From Alphaproteobacteria bacterium (GTDB lineage Bacteria > Pseudomonadota > Alphaproteobacteria > Rs-D84), in NCBI GenBank assembly GCA_017650505.1, contig JAGCET010000042.1, forward strand, positions 11,411 to 75,410: a stretch of DNA of 64,000 nucleotides, written 5' to 3'. The position numbers and the translations under genes are program-made. The notes beneath the pieces were generated by a model that was not told the origin of the DNA, did no database searches, and worked only from the letters and a program-made list of their open reading frames with translations. Shown here piece after piece: positions 27,189-35,556 of this stretch. The first letter of the stretch is position 1; every line of letters starts with the position of its first letter.

Positions 27189-27287
27189 TTATTAGTGTTA
27201 GTGGTTATCCATCTCCGCTTCGCTACGCCGAGACTTTGGTGTTAGTGGTTAGTGATAAATAAACCACCAACCACCTACACCACCCTA
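27189..27287. repeat. GTTAGTG repeat hairpin between rpoB and rpoC
   Basis: Two GTTAGTGGTTA units flank a short GC-rich spacer. The second unit pairs with AACCACCTACACC downstream (imperfect stem, ~13 bp). It belongs to the same repeat class as the tract at 22995-23054. Confidence 0.6.
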
Positions 27288-30200
27288 ATCTATCTTTTTT
27301 GGCGTCATTGCCAACCCCAACCCACGCAATTCGCGAACGAACACGTTAAAGGCTTCTGGTGTACCGGTCTGAATATCGTCGCTGCCGGAAATGATGGATT
27401 CATACATCTTGTTTCGACCAACGATATCGTCCGATTTGACGGTCAACATTTCACGCAACAGATGTGCGGCACCGTGTGCTTCCAACGCCCACACCTCCAT
27501 TTCACCAAGTCTTTGACCACCCTTGTGCGCCTTACCCGACAGTGGCTGTTGTGTCACCAACGAATAACTTGCCGTGGAACGTGCGTGAATCTTTTCATCG
27601 ACAAAGTGATGCAGTTTCAACATATACATCACACCAACCGTGACCGGACGTGCGAATTTTTCACCCGTCACACCATCGTACAATGTAAATTGGCCCGTTT
27701 CCGGCAGTTTCGCCAACTTCAACATCTTGCGAACATCTTCTGGGGTTGCACCGTCAAATGTCGGTGTTGCCATTGGCACACCATCACGCAACAATGCCGC
27801 ATTTGCGCGAACTTCTGTATCGGTCATTTTCGCCAATTTTTCGGCCATATCTTTACCATAGATTTTACCCATAATCGCACGCAAATCATCGGTGACCGCG
27901 CGTTTTTGTTTGACTTCATCCAAAACCGCGCCAATTTGTTCACCAAGGCTGCGCGCCGCCATACCAAGGTGCGTTTCCAAAATCTGGCCAAAGTTCATAC
28001 GACTTGGCACACCAAGCGGATTCAGAACGATATCAACTGGTGTTCCATCTTCCATATGTGGCATATCTTCGATTGGAACAACACGGGACACAATACCCTT
28101 GTTTCCATGACGACCGGCCATTTTATCACCCGGTTGCAATTTCATCTTGTGGGCAATATAGACTTTGACTTCTTTCAAAACCCCGGCATTCAGCGAATTG
28201 CTTTCCGTTGCCTTTTCGATTTCGCGGTCTGCATTTTCATTCAAAGCCTTTAATTTGATGATGTGTTGTTCACGCAATTCATCTATTTTGGCCTGAATTT
28301 CTTTGTTGCCAATGACCAGTTTTTTGACATCGACCGGTTTGATACCTTCAAAGACCTCCTGGGTCAATTTTTTACCAACGAATGGTTTCAAACTGCCCGT
28401 GCCAGATTCAATAGTTTGACCTTCGGCCATTTGGAAAATCTGGTCCGCAAAGCCACGTTCGATAATCAAGATTTCTTCATCGCGATCTTTGTTAATGCGG
28501 TTGATTTTTTCCAACTCTATCATCTGGGTACGTTCGTCTTTTTTGACCCCATGACGCGTAAGAACATTGACGCCAATGACGGTACCTTCTTCGTTTGGTC
28601 CGACGCGCAAAGATGTATCTTTGACATTCAATGCCTTTTCACCAAAGATATTGCGCAACAACGCTTCTTCGGGTGTCAGTAATGTTTCGGACTTTGGCGA
28701 TACATGACCGACCAAAATATCACCCTGTTTCACGCGTGCACCAATGTAAATGATACCGGATTCATCCAAATTCTTTAATGCTTCTTCACTGACGTTTGGA
28801 ATATCACGTGTTAAACTTTCGGGGCCCAATTGAGTATCACGGACTTTGATTTCTTTTTCAACGATTTTTACCGAAGTGTAAACATCGTCACGTGAAATCT
28901 TTTCCGAAATAACGATAGAATCTTCATAGTTATATCCACGCCACGGCACAAATGCGACCAACACATTGCGTCCCAACGCCAATTCACCATAATTCATTGA
29001 CGAACCATCGGCGATAATGTCGCCCGCCGATATACGATCCCCCGCCTTAACCAACGGCTTTTGATGCAAAATCGTATCATTGTTGGAACGTTCGTATTTT
29101 TCAAGGTTATAAATGTCCACACCCGTCACAACATTACGGCTGTTCATACATTTCACCACAATACGTTTCGCATCCGCAGATTCAACAATACCACTGTGCT
29201 TTGCAACCTTGCCCGTACGGGAATCACGTGCAACCTCGCGTTCAATGCCGGTACCAACCAATGGTGTTTGCACGCGCATAAGTGGAACCGCCTGGCGTTG
29301 CATGTTCGAACCCATCAACGCACGGTTTGCGTCGTCATTTTCAACGAACGGTATAAGCCCCGTAGAAATAGACACAACCTGGCGCGGTTCAACGTCAATC
29401 AGGTCAACTTCATTACGCGGCACACGGGTAAATTCACCATCAACACGCGCAGTGACCAATTCTTCGGTTAAAACACCCTTGTCATTTGTTGGGGTATTAC
29501 CCTGGGCAATTTTGTGTCCCAATTCTTCATCCGCGGTCAAATATACCATTTTATCGGTAATCTTGCTGTTTTCGACAACGTAATACGGCGTTTCAATAAA
29601 TCCATACGGATTGACACGTGCATAGGACGCCATGTGGTTAATCAAACCAATATTTGCACCTTCGGGTGTGTTAATTGGGCACAACCGACCATAATGCGTC
29701 GGGTGCACGTCGCGGACGTCAATGCCCGCACGATCACGATTCAATCCACCGGGACCCAATGCAGAAATACGACGTTTGTGTTCCAATTCAGACAATGGAT
29801 TATATGCATCCATAAATTGTGACAACTGGCTTGTTCCCAAAAATTCCGAAACCAAAGACATCAACGGATTTACATTGACAACATCTTGTGGTTGCATCGT
29901 CGCGATATTCGGCGAAGACAACGCTTCACGCACCAATCTTTCGATACGAACCATACCGGTGCGGAAATTTTGTTCCAATAATTCACCAACCGTACGCACA
30001 CGACGATTAGACAAATTATCTATATCATCGATTGTATCTTTGTGGTCAATGATATTGGTCAATGTTTTCAACACTGCCAAGAAATCATTCTTGGTCAACA
30101 AACGTTCATCTTCCGGTTTTTTCCCGGAATCTATTTTCAAACGCTTGTTCATTTTGAAACGACCAACCGCCGACAAATCATAGTACGTTGCATCAAAACC

Positions 30201-31421
30201 TTGACGCAGGAACAGGTTGATTGCCGCCTCAAGCGTTGGGCGTTCGCCCGGACGAATGATGTTATAAATTTCAATCAATGCCTCTTCACGATTTGTGGTT
30301 TTATCTGCAACCAAAGTATTGCGCATATGCGCGGTGATCGTTGTATTGTCAATCGAGATAATGGATATTTCTTTGACACCCAATTTTTCAATATCAGCCA
30401 AGACTTCTTCGGTGATTTCGGTACCCGACGGATAAATAACCTGGTCATCAACGGTTATTGCGTCAAACAGATATTCACCAAGAATGGCATCGGGTAAAAT
30501 TCCAAATTCTTTGGACGTGGCCGCAATTTTTGCCATACGTTTGGCATTCAAACGATCACCCTTGGATGCCATCGGCTTTTTATCTTTTGGATTTAACAAA
30601 TCGTAATTCAAACGATATTTATCCAAACCTTCAAACGATGCAACATTACCAATCCACATTTTACCGTTCGTTTTTAACGGAATCCGTTTATAGAACACCG
30701 ACAAAATCTCTGTATCGGTCATTCCACGAATTGTTGTTTTGCGCGGTTCGGCAATCCATTTCTTTTCATCTTCTGCACACGGCAAACAACGCAATAACAC
30801 GGTTGCCGGAACTTTGCGACGACGATCGATACGAACATAAATAATCCCCTTAGATTCTTCAAAATCAATCCACGACCCATGCTCGGGAATTATACGGGCA
30901 GTATAAGTAATCGGGTTCCCCGCAATTTTTGCCTCTTTGGTGGTTGCGAAAACGACACCTTGGGTGCGGTGCATTTGCGAAACAATAACACGCTCAACCC
31001 CCGATGCGATAAAACTGCCGCGTTCGGTCATTAACGGCACTTCGCCCATAAATATTTCTTGTTCTTTGATATCACGCAAAGACTTTTTGCCATCTTCGGC
31101 AACATCCCACAGAATCAAACGTAATTTCAGTTTCAACTTACTGGAATACGTCATCTTGCGTGCAAGACATTCTTTGACGTTATATGCCGGTTTTTCTAAA
31201 TTGTATTCGACAAATTCTAACTCGGCTGCACCCGCATAATCCTTGATTGGGAACATTGACGTGAACACATTTTGCAAACCCATATTTTTACGGTTTTGCG
31301 GTGCAACATCGCCCTGCAAAAAATCCCGATAGGAATTATATTGAATCTCTATCAAATCAGGAAGCGGAGTTTGCAAAAAACTTTTACCAAAAGATTTTCT
31401 AAGTTTCTGGATGACTGCCAT
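27285..31421 (-). CDS. rpoB: RNA polymerase subunit beta
   Basis: A 1378-residue beta subunit. The rifampicin-pocket region reads 'GTSQLSQFMDAYNPLSELEHKRRISALGPGG' around residue ~510-545 and is Asn at the E. coli Asp516/Gln513 neighbourhood ('QFMDAYNPL'), as commonly seen. C-terminal motifs such as 'GDKMAGRHGNKGIVS' and 'KAHKGGQRLGEMEVWALEAHG' are complete. The start at 31421 (MAVIQKLRKSFGK) follows AAGGA; an ATG 33 bases upstream gives an atypical extension and lacks a ribosome site. Operon rplKAJL-rpoBC. Confidence 0.99.
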   Translation of the reverse strand: MAVIQKLRKSFGKSFLQTPLPDLIEIQYNSYRDFLQGDVAPQNRKNMGLQNVFTSMFPIKDYAGAAELEFVEYNLEKPAYNVKECLARKMTYSSKLKLKLRLILWDVAEDGKKSLRDIKEQEIFMGEVPLMTERGSFIASGVERVIVSQMHRTQGVVFATTKEAKIAGNPITYTARIIPEHGSWIDFEESKGIIYVRIDRRRKVPATVLLRCLPCAEDEKKWIAEPRKTTIRGMTDTEILSVFYKRIPLKTNGKMWIGNVASFEGLDKYRLNYDLLNPKDKKPMASKGDRLNAKRMAKIAATSKEFGILPDAILGEYLFDAITVDDQVIYPSGTEITEEVLADIEKLGVKEISIISIDNTTITAHMRNTLVADKTTNREEALIEIYNIIRPGERPTLEAAINLFLRQGFDATYYDLSAVGRFKMNKRLKIDSGKKPEDERLLTKNDFLAVLKTLTNIIDHKDTIDDIDNLSNRRVRTVGELLEQNFRTGMVRIERLVREALSSPNIATMQPQDVVNVNPLMSLVSEFLGTSQLSQFMDAYNPLSELEHKRRISALGPGGLNRDRAGIDVRDVHPTHYGRLCPINTPEGANIGLINHMASYARVNPYGFIETPYYVVENSKITDKMVYLTADEELGHKIAQGNTPTNDKGVLTEELVTARVDGEFTRVPRNEVDLIDVEPRQVVSISTGLIPFVENDDANRALMGSNMQRQAVPLMRVQTPLVGTGIEREVARDSRTGKVAKHSGIVESADAKRIVVKCMNSRNVVTGVDIYNLEKYERSNNDTILHQKPLVKAGDRISAGDIIADGSSMNYGELALGRNVLVAFVPWRGYNYEDSIVISEKISRDDVYTSVKIVEKEIKVRDTQLGPESLTRDIPNVSEEALKNLDESGIIYIGARVKQGDILVGHVSPKSETLLTPEEALLRNIFGEKALNVKDTSLRVGPNEEGTVIGVNVLTRHGVKKDERTQMIELEKINRINKDRDEEILIIERGFADQIFQMAEGQTIESGTGSLKPFVGKKLTQEVFEGIKPVDVKKLVIGNKEIQAKIDELREQHIIKLKALNENADREIEKATESNSLNAGVLKEVKVYIAHKMKLQPGDKMAGRHGNKGIVSRVVPIEDMPHMEDGTPVDIVLNPLGVPSRMNFGQILETHLGMAARSLGEQIGAVLDEVKQKRAVTDDLRAIMGKIYGKDMAEKLAKMTDTEVRANAALLRDGVPMATPTFDGATPEDVRKMLKLAKLPETGQFTLYDGVTGEKFARPVTVGVMYMLKLHHFVDEKIHARSTASYSLVTQQPLSGKAHKGGQRLGEMEVWALEAHGAAHLLREMLTVKSDDIVGRNKMYESIISGSDDIQTGTPEAFNVFVRELRGLGLAMTPKKID

Positions 31422-31488
31422 TGGTTTTAATCCTTTTTTTTGTGCGCTTTGCAAACAAAACTATTACTTATACTTTTTCCGGCCCGGT

Positions 31489-31542
31489 GCCCGCCGATGG
31501 ATTTTTCCGTGGCGGGCATTAGGCGCGTCGCGAAATCGCGAC
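31489..31542 (-). promoter_or_regulatory. rplL-rpoB intergenic hairpins
   Basis: The gap between rplL and rpoB holds two stems: GTCGCGA/TCGCGAC (31527-31533, 31536-31542) and GCCCGCC/GGCGGGC (31489-31495, 31511-31517). Neither is followed by a U-run. In other bacteria this gap holds an attenuator or RNase processing site; that role is inferred by position. Confidence 0.5.
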
Positions 31543-31578
31543 ATTATTTTTTGAACCATTCGATTCGGTGTGGTTAAA

Positions 31579-31947
31579 TTATTTCAATTCAACCTTGGCA
31601 CCGGCGGCCTCGATAGAAGCCTTCATTTTTTCGGCTTCATCTTTGGCAACGGCTTCTTTCACGGTCTTTGGCGCAGATTCGACCAATGCTTTGGCTTCAC
31701 CAAGGCCCAAACCTGTGATTTCTTTAACGGCCTTGATAACCGCCAATTTGTTCGCACCAATATCGGTCAGAACAACATCGAATTCTGACTTTTCTTCGGC
31801 GGCGGCACCGGCGGCCGGACCAGCGGCAACCGCAACGGCGGCGGCGGCACTAACGCCCCATGTTTCTTCCAATGCCTTGGACAATTCCACCGCTTCCAAG
31901 ACGGTCAATTTTGACAATTCTTCAACCAATTTTTGAATGTCTGCCAT
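31579..31947 (-). CDS. rplL: Ribosomal protein L7/L12
   Basis: The 122-residue stalk protein. The N-terminal dimerisation helix ('[24 protein letters not shown]') is followed by an Ala/Gly-rich hinge (~residues 38-52) and the C-terminal factor-binding domain with 'KTEFDVVL'-type segment '[15 protein letters not shown]' and '[10 protein letters not shown]'. CAAGGAG precedes the ATG. It forms the factor-recruiting stalk with L10. Confidence 0.98.
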   Translation of the reverse strand: MADIQKLVEELSKLTVLEAVELSKALEETWGVSAAAAVAVAAGPAAGAAAEEKSEFDVVLTDIGANKLAVIKAVKEITGLGLGEAKALVESAPKTVKEAVAKDEAEKMKASIEAAGAKVELK

Positions 31948-31992
31948 TTTTTTACTCCTTGTTTACTTACCTGGAAAGTTAACCCAACCAGT

Positions 31993-32472
31993 TTATTGAT
32001 TCTTTTTCCCAAACTCGGCGGAAACACGCGCAATGCGCGAACCCGGTTCGACCAAGATACGCGCGATTGTACCGCGAATTTCCAACAGAGACGGAAGTTT
32101 GGATAATTGCACAATTTCGTCCGTGCCCAAAACGCCCGCATCCATTTTACCACCAACGATGGTAAGGTTTGGATGTTCTTCGGCGAATTTGACCAACACC
32201 TTAGTCACGGCCAGGCCATCGGTTGCAACCGCAACCGCCGTTGGACGTTTCATAAGTTCGGATACCGGCGCGAAATCAGTGTCTTGCAACGCCAATTTCA
32301 TAAGGCGATTTTTGACAACTTTGAAAACAGAAACCAATGGACGCAACGCATTACGCAATGATTCCATTTCTTTCACGGTCAAACCGTGGTTTTCAACGAC
32401 AAAAACACCATTTGCCGATTTTAAGGACGACTGCAACGCAGAAATCAAGTTTGACTTTTCTTCGCGTTTCAT
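31993..32472 (-). CDS. rplJ: Ribosomal protein L10
   Basis: A 159-residue ribosomal stalk base, beginning 'MKREEKSNLISALQSSLKSANGVFVVENHGLTVKEM', with the rRNA-binding 'VFKVVKNRLMKLAL' motif and a C-terminal helix that carries L7/L12 dimers. AAGGG precedes the ATG. The ~205-nt gap upstream is a candidate L10-binding leader for autoregulation. Confidence 0.97.
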   Translation of the reverse strand: MKREEKSNLISALQSSLKSANGVFVVENHGLTVKEMESLRNALRPLVSVFKVVKNRLMKLALQDTDFAPVSELMKRPTAVAVATDGLAVTKVLVKFAEEHPNLTIVGGKMDAGVLGTDEIVQLSKLPSLLEIRGTIARILVEPGSRIARVSAEFGKKNQ

Positions 32473-32677
32473 CTTTTTACCCTTACTTCTGATTCACACA
32501 TTATTCATATGCAAATCAACCTTGTTAAACTTTCCACCCGGGTTTTGCCCCGCGATGGGACCATTTCCTGTCCCAAAGAATTTTCTTTGTCTATGATGGA
32601 AATTAAGCGTTTACGCACCATCAGTCACGGACAGAAATCTTGTTTGCGCCCGGGGCATTATGCCCGGGGCACATTAT
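32473..32677 (-). promoter_or_regulatory. rplA-rplJ leader with hairpin
   Basis: A ten-pair stem with one G-G mismatch (32649-32658 with 32660-32669, CCCGGGGCAT/TATGCCCGGGG) directly follows the rplA stop. The remaining ~180 nt before rplJ contain further short inverted repeats, as expected of an L10 autoregulatory leader. No clear promoter seen. Confidence 0.5.
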
Positions 32678-33352
32678 TTATTTTGCATCGATATGCAGAC
32701 CCGGACCTTGGGTTGTTGCGATTGCAACACCCAAGATATATTGCCCCTTTACCGATGCCGGTTTAACCTTTTTCAATTGATCCAACAATGCATTTGCATT
32801 TTCGACCAATTTTTCGGTTGCAAACGACATTTTACCAATACCCGCGTGAATGATGCCATTCTTTTCGGCACGATATTCAATTTGGCCGGCCTTAGCATTC
32901 GCCACCGCACCCGCGATATCGTTTGTCACGGTACCCAACTTTGGATTCGGCATCAAACCCTTTGGCCCCAATACACGTGCAACCTTAGACATTTTCGGCA
33001 TCATATCCGGTGTTGCAATTACGCGGTCAAAGTCAACTTGACCGGCGGCGACTTTTTCAATCAAATCGTCACCACCAATAACGTCGGCCCCGGCCTTTTT
33101 GGCATCTTCGGCTTTATCATTGGTAAATACTGCAACACGAACCTTTTTGCCCGTGCCATTCGGCAACGACAACATTCCACGAATATTCTGATCTGCCTTG
33201 GTCACGTCAACGTTCAGACGCACCGCCATTTCCAATGTTTCATCAAACTTTTTGGATACAAACTTGCGCAACGCTTCGATAGCATCGACAAAAGAATACA
33301 TTTTCTTGGTATCCAATTCGGCCCAAGTTTTTTGTCTTTTTGTAATTCTCAT
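32678..33352 (-). CDS. rplA: Ribosomal protein L1
   Basis: A 224-residue L1 protein with the family segments 'SFVDAIEALRKF', 'MAVRLNVDVTKADQNIRGMLSLPNGTGK', 'KVARVLGPKGLMPNPKLGTV' and 'EYRAEKNGIIHAGIGK'. It binds 23S rRNA at the E-site stalk and in many bacteria represses its own operon with L11. It starts 3 nt after rplK with GGAGG inside the rplK end, so translation is probably coupled. Confidence 0.98.
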   Translation of the reverse strand: MRITKRQKTWAELDTKKMYSFVDAIEALRKFVSKKFDETLEMAVRLNVDVTKADQNIRGMLSLPNGTGKKVRVAVFTNDKAEDAKKAGADVIGGDDLIEKVAAGQVDFDRVIATPDMMPKMSKVARVLGPKGLMPNPKLGTVTNDIAGAVANAKAGQIEYRAEKNGIIHAGIGKMSFATEKLVENANALLDQLKKVKPASVKGQYILGVAIATTQGPGLHIDAK

Positions 33353-33355
33353 GGT

Positions 33356-33787
33356 TTATTCCTCCACCTTGACACCCATTGAACGGCACTGACCCGCGAC
33401 GATATTCATCGCAGATTCCACGGTAGAGCAATTCAAGTCTGGCATTTTGCTTTCCGCGATTTCCCGGATTTGGGCTTTGGTAATAGTACCAACAAAGTCG
33501 CGACCCGGCTTATGCGAACCAATTTTCAATTTCAACGCCTTTTTAATGTAATACGAAACCGGCGGCAATTTCATAATAAATTCGAAACTGCGGTCCGTAT
33601 AGACGGTAATAATGCACGGAATCGGCATACCCGGTTCTTTATCAGACGTTTTATCGTTAAATTGTTTGCAGAATTCGGCGATATTCACACCCGCCGCACC
33701 TAACGCCGGTCCAATTGGTGGCGCAGGATTTGCCTGTTTTGCGGGGACGACCAGTTTTACAATCCCCTTTAATTCTTTCTTTGCCAT
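33356..33787 (-). CDS. rplK: Ribosomal protein L11
   Basis: A 143-residue protein with the N-terminal '[25 protein letters not shown]' region that contacts release and elongation factors, and the C-terminal 23S rRNA-binding domain ('[29 protein letters not shown]'). First ribosomal gene after nusG in the operon. Confidence 0.98.
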   Translation of the reverse strand: MAKKELKGIVKLVVPAKQANPAPPIGPALGAAGVNIAEFCKQFNDKTSDKEPGMPIPCIITVYTDRSFEFIMKLPPVSYYIKKALKLKIGSHKPGRDFVGTITKAQIREIAESKMPDLNCSTVESAMNIVAGQCRSMGVKVEE

Positions 33788-33892
33788 TTTTTACTCCATT
33801 TGTTTGTTTTTGGGTTCGTGGTTCGATGTGGCGCATCTTCCACGGTTTTTGCGCGCCTTGCACGCGCCCGCCGACTTTTACGAAAAAATCGG

Positions 33893-34426
33893 TTAAACTC
33901 TTTCGACCTGTTCGAAATCCAATTCCACACTGGTTTCGCGGCCAAAAACTAATATAGTCACGGTCATTTTCTGTTTCAGGTTATCAACTTCGGATATAAC
34001 ACCGTTAAAGTTCGCGAACGGCCCATCGATAACGTGCACTTCTTGACCAACTTCGTACACAATATCATCGGGAACAGTGCTGCCCTCTTCTACCTGTTTA
34101 ATAAGGCGGCGCGCCTCTTCTTCTGTTACCGGCACCGGCTTTTGCCGCGCCCCAAGGAACATAACAACCAACGGCATCAATTTAATCAAAGAAAACGTTT
34201 CGTCATTCATAACCATTTGAACAACGACATATCCCGGAAAGAATTTCTTTTCCGACTTTACGCGCTTGCCGGCCTTAATCTCGGTCACTTCATGCGTCGG
34301 CACCAAAATTTCACCAAAATAGGCATTCAAACGGCGTTTATCTATCTGTTCGCGCAGGTTCCGTGCGACCTTGTCTTCGCATCCGGTGTGAACATAAACA
34401 ACGTACCATTGCATTTTTTCTTCCAT
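33893..34426 (-). CDS. nusG: Transcription elongation factor NusG
   Basis: A 177-residue NusG. The NGN domain ('QWYVVYVHTGCEDKVARNL', 'KKFFPGYVVVQM') is followed by a C-terminal KOW domain ('VGQEVHVIDGPFANFNGVISEVD'). It links RNA polymerase to ribosome or Rho. AAGGGGA lies 8 nt before the ATG at 34426; a later Met (MQWYVV) also exists but lacks a ribosome site. It follows secE by 24 nt. Confidence 0.97.
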   Translation of the reverse strand: MEEKMQWYVVYVHTGCEDKVARNLREQIDKRRLNAYFGEILVPTHEVTEIKAGKRVKSEKKFFPGYVVVQMVMNDETFSLIKLMPLVVMFLGARQKPVPVTEEEARRLIKQVEEGSTVPDDIVYEVGQEVHVIDGPFANFNGVISEVDNLKQKMTVTILVFGRETSVELDFEQVERV

Positions 34427-34450
34427 TATATATTCCCCTTGGCCAAAGCG

Positions 34451-34630
34451 TTAGAAAATCAGTCCCATAATCCAATTTAAAATACTGTCCACCACAAAGA
34501 AAAACAGTGCCGCAATTCCCGAAAACACCAGAATCATTATGGTTGCACGCACAACATCGGCCCGCGTTGGCCACACAATTTTAAACCATTCCGCGCGCAC
34601 ACCGCGTATAAAATCCATTATTTTCTTCAT
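34451..34630 (-). CDS. secE: Preprotein translocase subunit SecE
   Basis: A short (59-residue) SecE with the diagnostic amphipathic segment 'RAEWFKIVWPTRADVVRAT' and one membrane helix ('MILVFSGIAALFFFVVDSIL'). It is the essential clamp of SecYEG. The ATG at 34630 is preceded by AAAGGA at a slightly long 13-nt spacing. A GTG at 34669 would add 13 residues but would leave only 13 nt after the tRNA-Trp 3' end. The tRNA-Trp-secE-nusG order is conserved. Confidence 0.92.
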   Translation of the reverse strand: MKKIMDFIRGVRAEWFKIVWPTRADVVRATIMILVFSGIAALFFFVVDSILNWIMGLIF

Positions 34631-34682
34631 TGACCGCACCAATTCCTTTGTTTTATCGAACGCATCCACAATCCAAAACTCG

Positions 34683-34756
34683 TGGCAGGGGCAGAAGGAA
34701 TCGAACCCTCATCCGCGGTTTTGGAGACCGATGTTCTACCATTGAACCATGCCCCT
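34683..34756 (-). tRNA. tRNA-Trp(CCA)
   Basis: Cloverleaf with acceptor AGGGGCA/TGCCCCT, D arm GTTC/GAAC, anticodon loop CTCCAAA (anticodon CCA), T arm GAGGG-TTCGATT-CCTTC, discriminator G and encoded CCA. It heads the secE-nusG-ribosomal operon. Confidence 0.95.
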
Positions 34757-34810
34757 GTGGAACCCGGGAATCCGCCCCCGTGGCCCGAACGCAATCCGAT
34801 ATTCTGCGAT

Positions 34811-34838
34811 AGGTTAGCACACATTCGCAAAAAATCAA
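34811..34838 (-). promoter_or_regulatory. Promoter of tRNA-Trp-secE-nusG operon
   Basis: On the minus strand: TTGATT (34838-34833), a 16-bp spacer, then TAACCT (34816-34811) with TGTGC before it. Start about 48 nt before the mature tRNA. Confidence 0.6.
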
Positions 34839-34975
34839 GCGCAAATATTATAAATATTTTCATTTGGTTACGCAAGCATAAAATGATGGTTTGGCGGCGG
34901 TTTAATATACCCCCAAAAGTGCAAATACAAACCACCATGGAACGATTTATTTTGGCATGACCCCAATTTTTATGT

Positions 34976-35004
34976 TTGCTTTTATATGTGCGTATTGCTA
35001 TATT
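34976..35004 (+). promoter_or_regulatory. lspA-yidC promoter
   Basis: TTGCTT (34976-34981), a 17-bp spacer, then TATATT (34999-35004), giving a short leader with AAAGGGA before the ATG at 35023. Confidence 0.55.
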
Positions 35005-35022
35005 GTGCGAAAAGGGAAAAAA

Positions 35023-35553
35023 ATGAAAAGAATGCTAAAAACATGTGCCGGCATTTTGGGCATTGTTGCATTGGACCAAATTACCAAAGGAATACTTTTA
35101 TTTCTGATTACCGGGTCGGCGTTTGTGTGGGGGCCGGCGTGGACGGTTGTTCAGGTGCCGTATTTAATGACGCGTGTCACAAATTTCTTTAATATCGTGT
35201 TCACGTGGAATCCGGGTACGGCGTTTTCTATGTTCCGCAATTTGGGCGATAATGCGCCGTTGGTTATGGTTATCGCCACGGGCGTAATCATCGCGCTGTT
35301 GTTATATTACCTTTGGCGGCGTGCAAGAAATTACGAACGTGTGCCGTTGATTATGATTATTGGTGGTGCGATTGGGAACTTGGTCGACAGAATCCGTTTT
35401 GGCGCGGTCATAGATTTCTTGGATTTTCACATTGGTGGTGCGCATTGGCCCGCATTTAATGTTGCCGATTGCTTTATCACGGTTGGGGTGTTGCTGTACA
35501 TTTTGAATTGGTGGATGGCGCGTCGTCATTGCATAAAAAACTTAAAAGGATAA
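35023..35553 (+). CDS. lspA: Lipoprotein signal peptidase (LspA)
   Basis: A 176-residue inner-membrane aspartyl protease that cuts lipoprotein signal peptides after lipidation. Four membrane segments are visible. The catalytic aspartates are D131 ('FGAVIDFLDF') and D149 ('FNVADCFI'), and 'GGAIGNLVDR' is the conserved third motif. The ATG at 35023 after AAAGGGA is chosen; an ATG at 34957 lies upstream of the predicted promoter. yidC starts 3 nt after the stop. Confidence 0.95.
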   Translation: MKRMLKTCAGILGIVALDQITKGILLFLITGSAFVWGPAWTVVQVPYLMTRVTNFFNIVFTWNPGTAFSMFRNLGDNAPLVMVIATGVIIALLLYYLWRRARNYERVPLIMIIGGAIGNLVDRIRFGAVIDFLDFHIGGAHWPAFNVADCFITVGVLLYILNWWMARRHCIKNLKG

Positions 35554-35556
35554 AAA

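Noticed and set aside
23030..31239. Long plus-strand open frames over rpoC and rpoB
   Set aside because: They are shadows of the conserved polymerase genes: no ribosome sites and unlikely composition rich in Cys, His and Arg.
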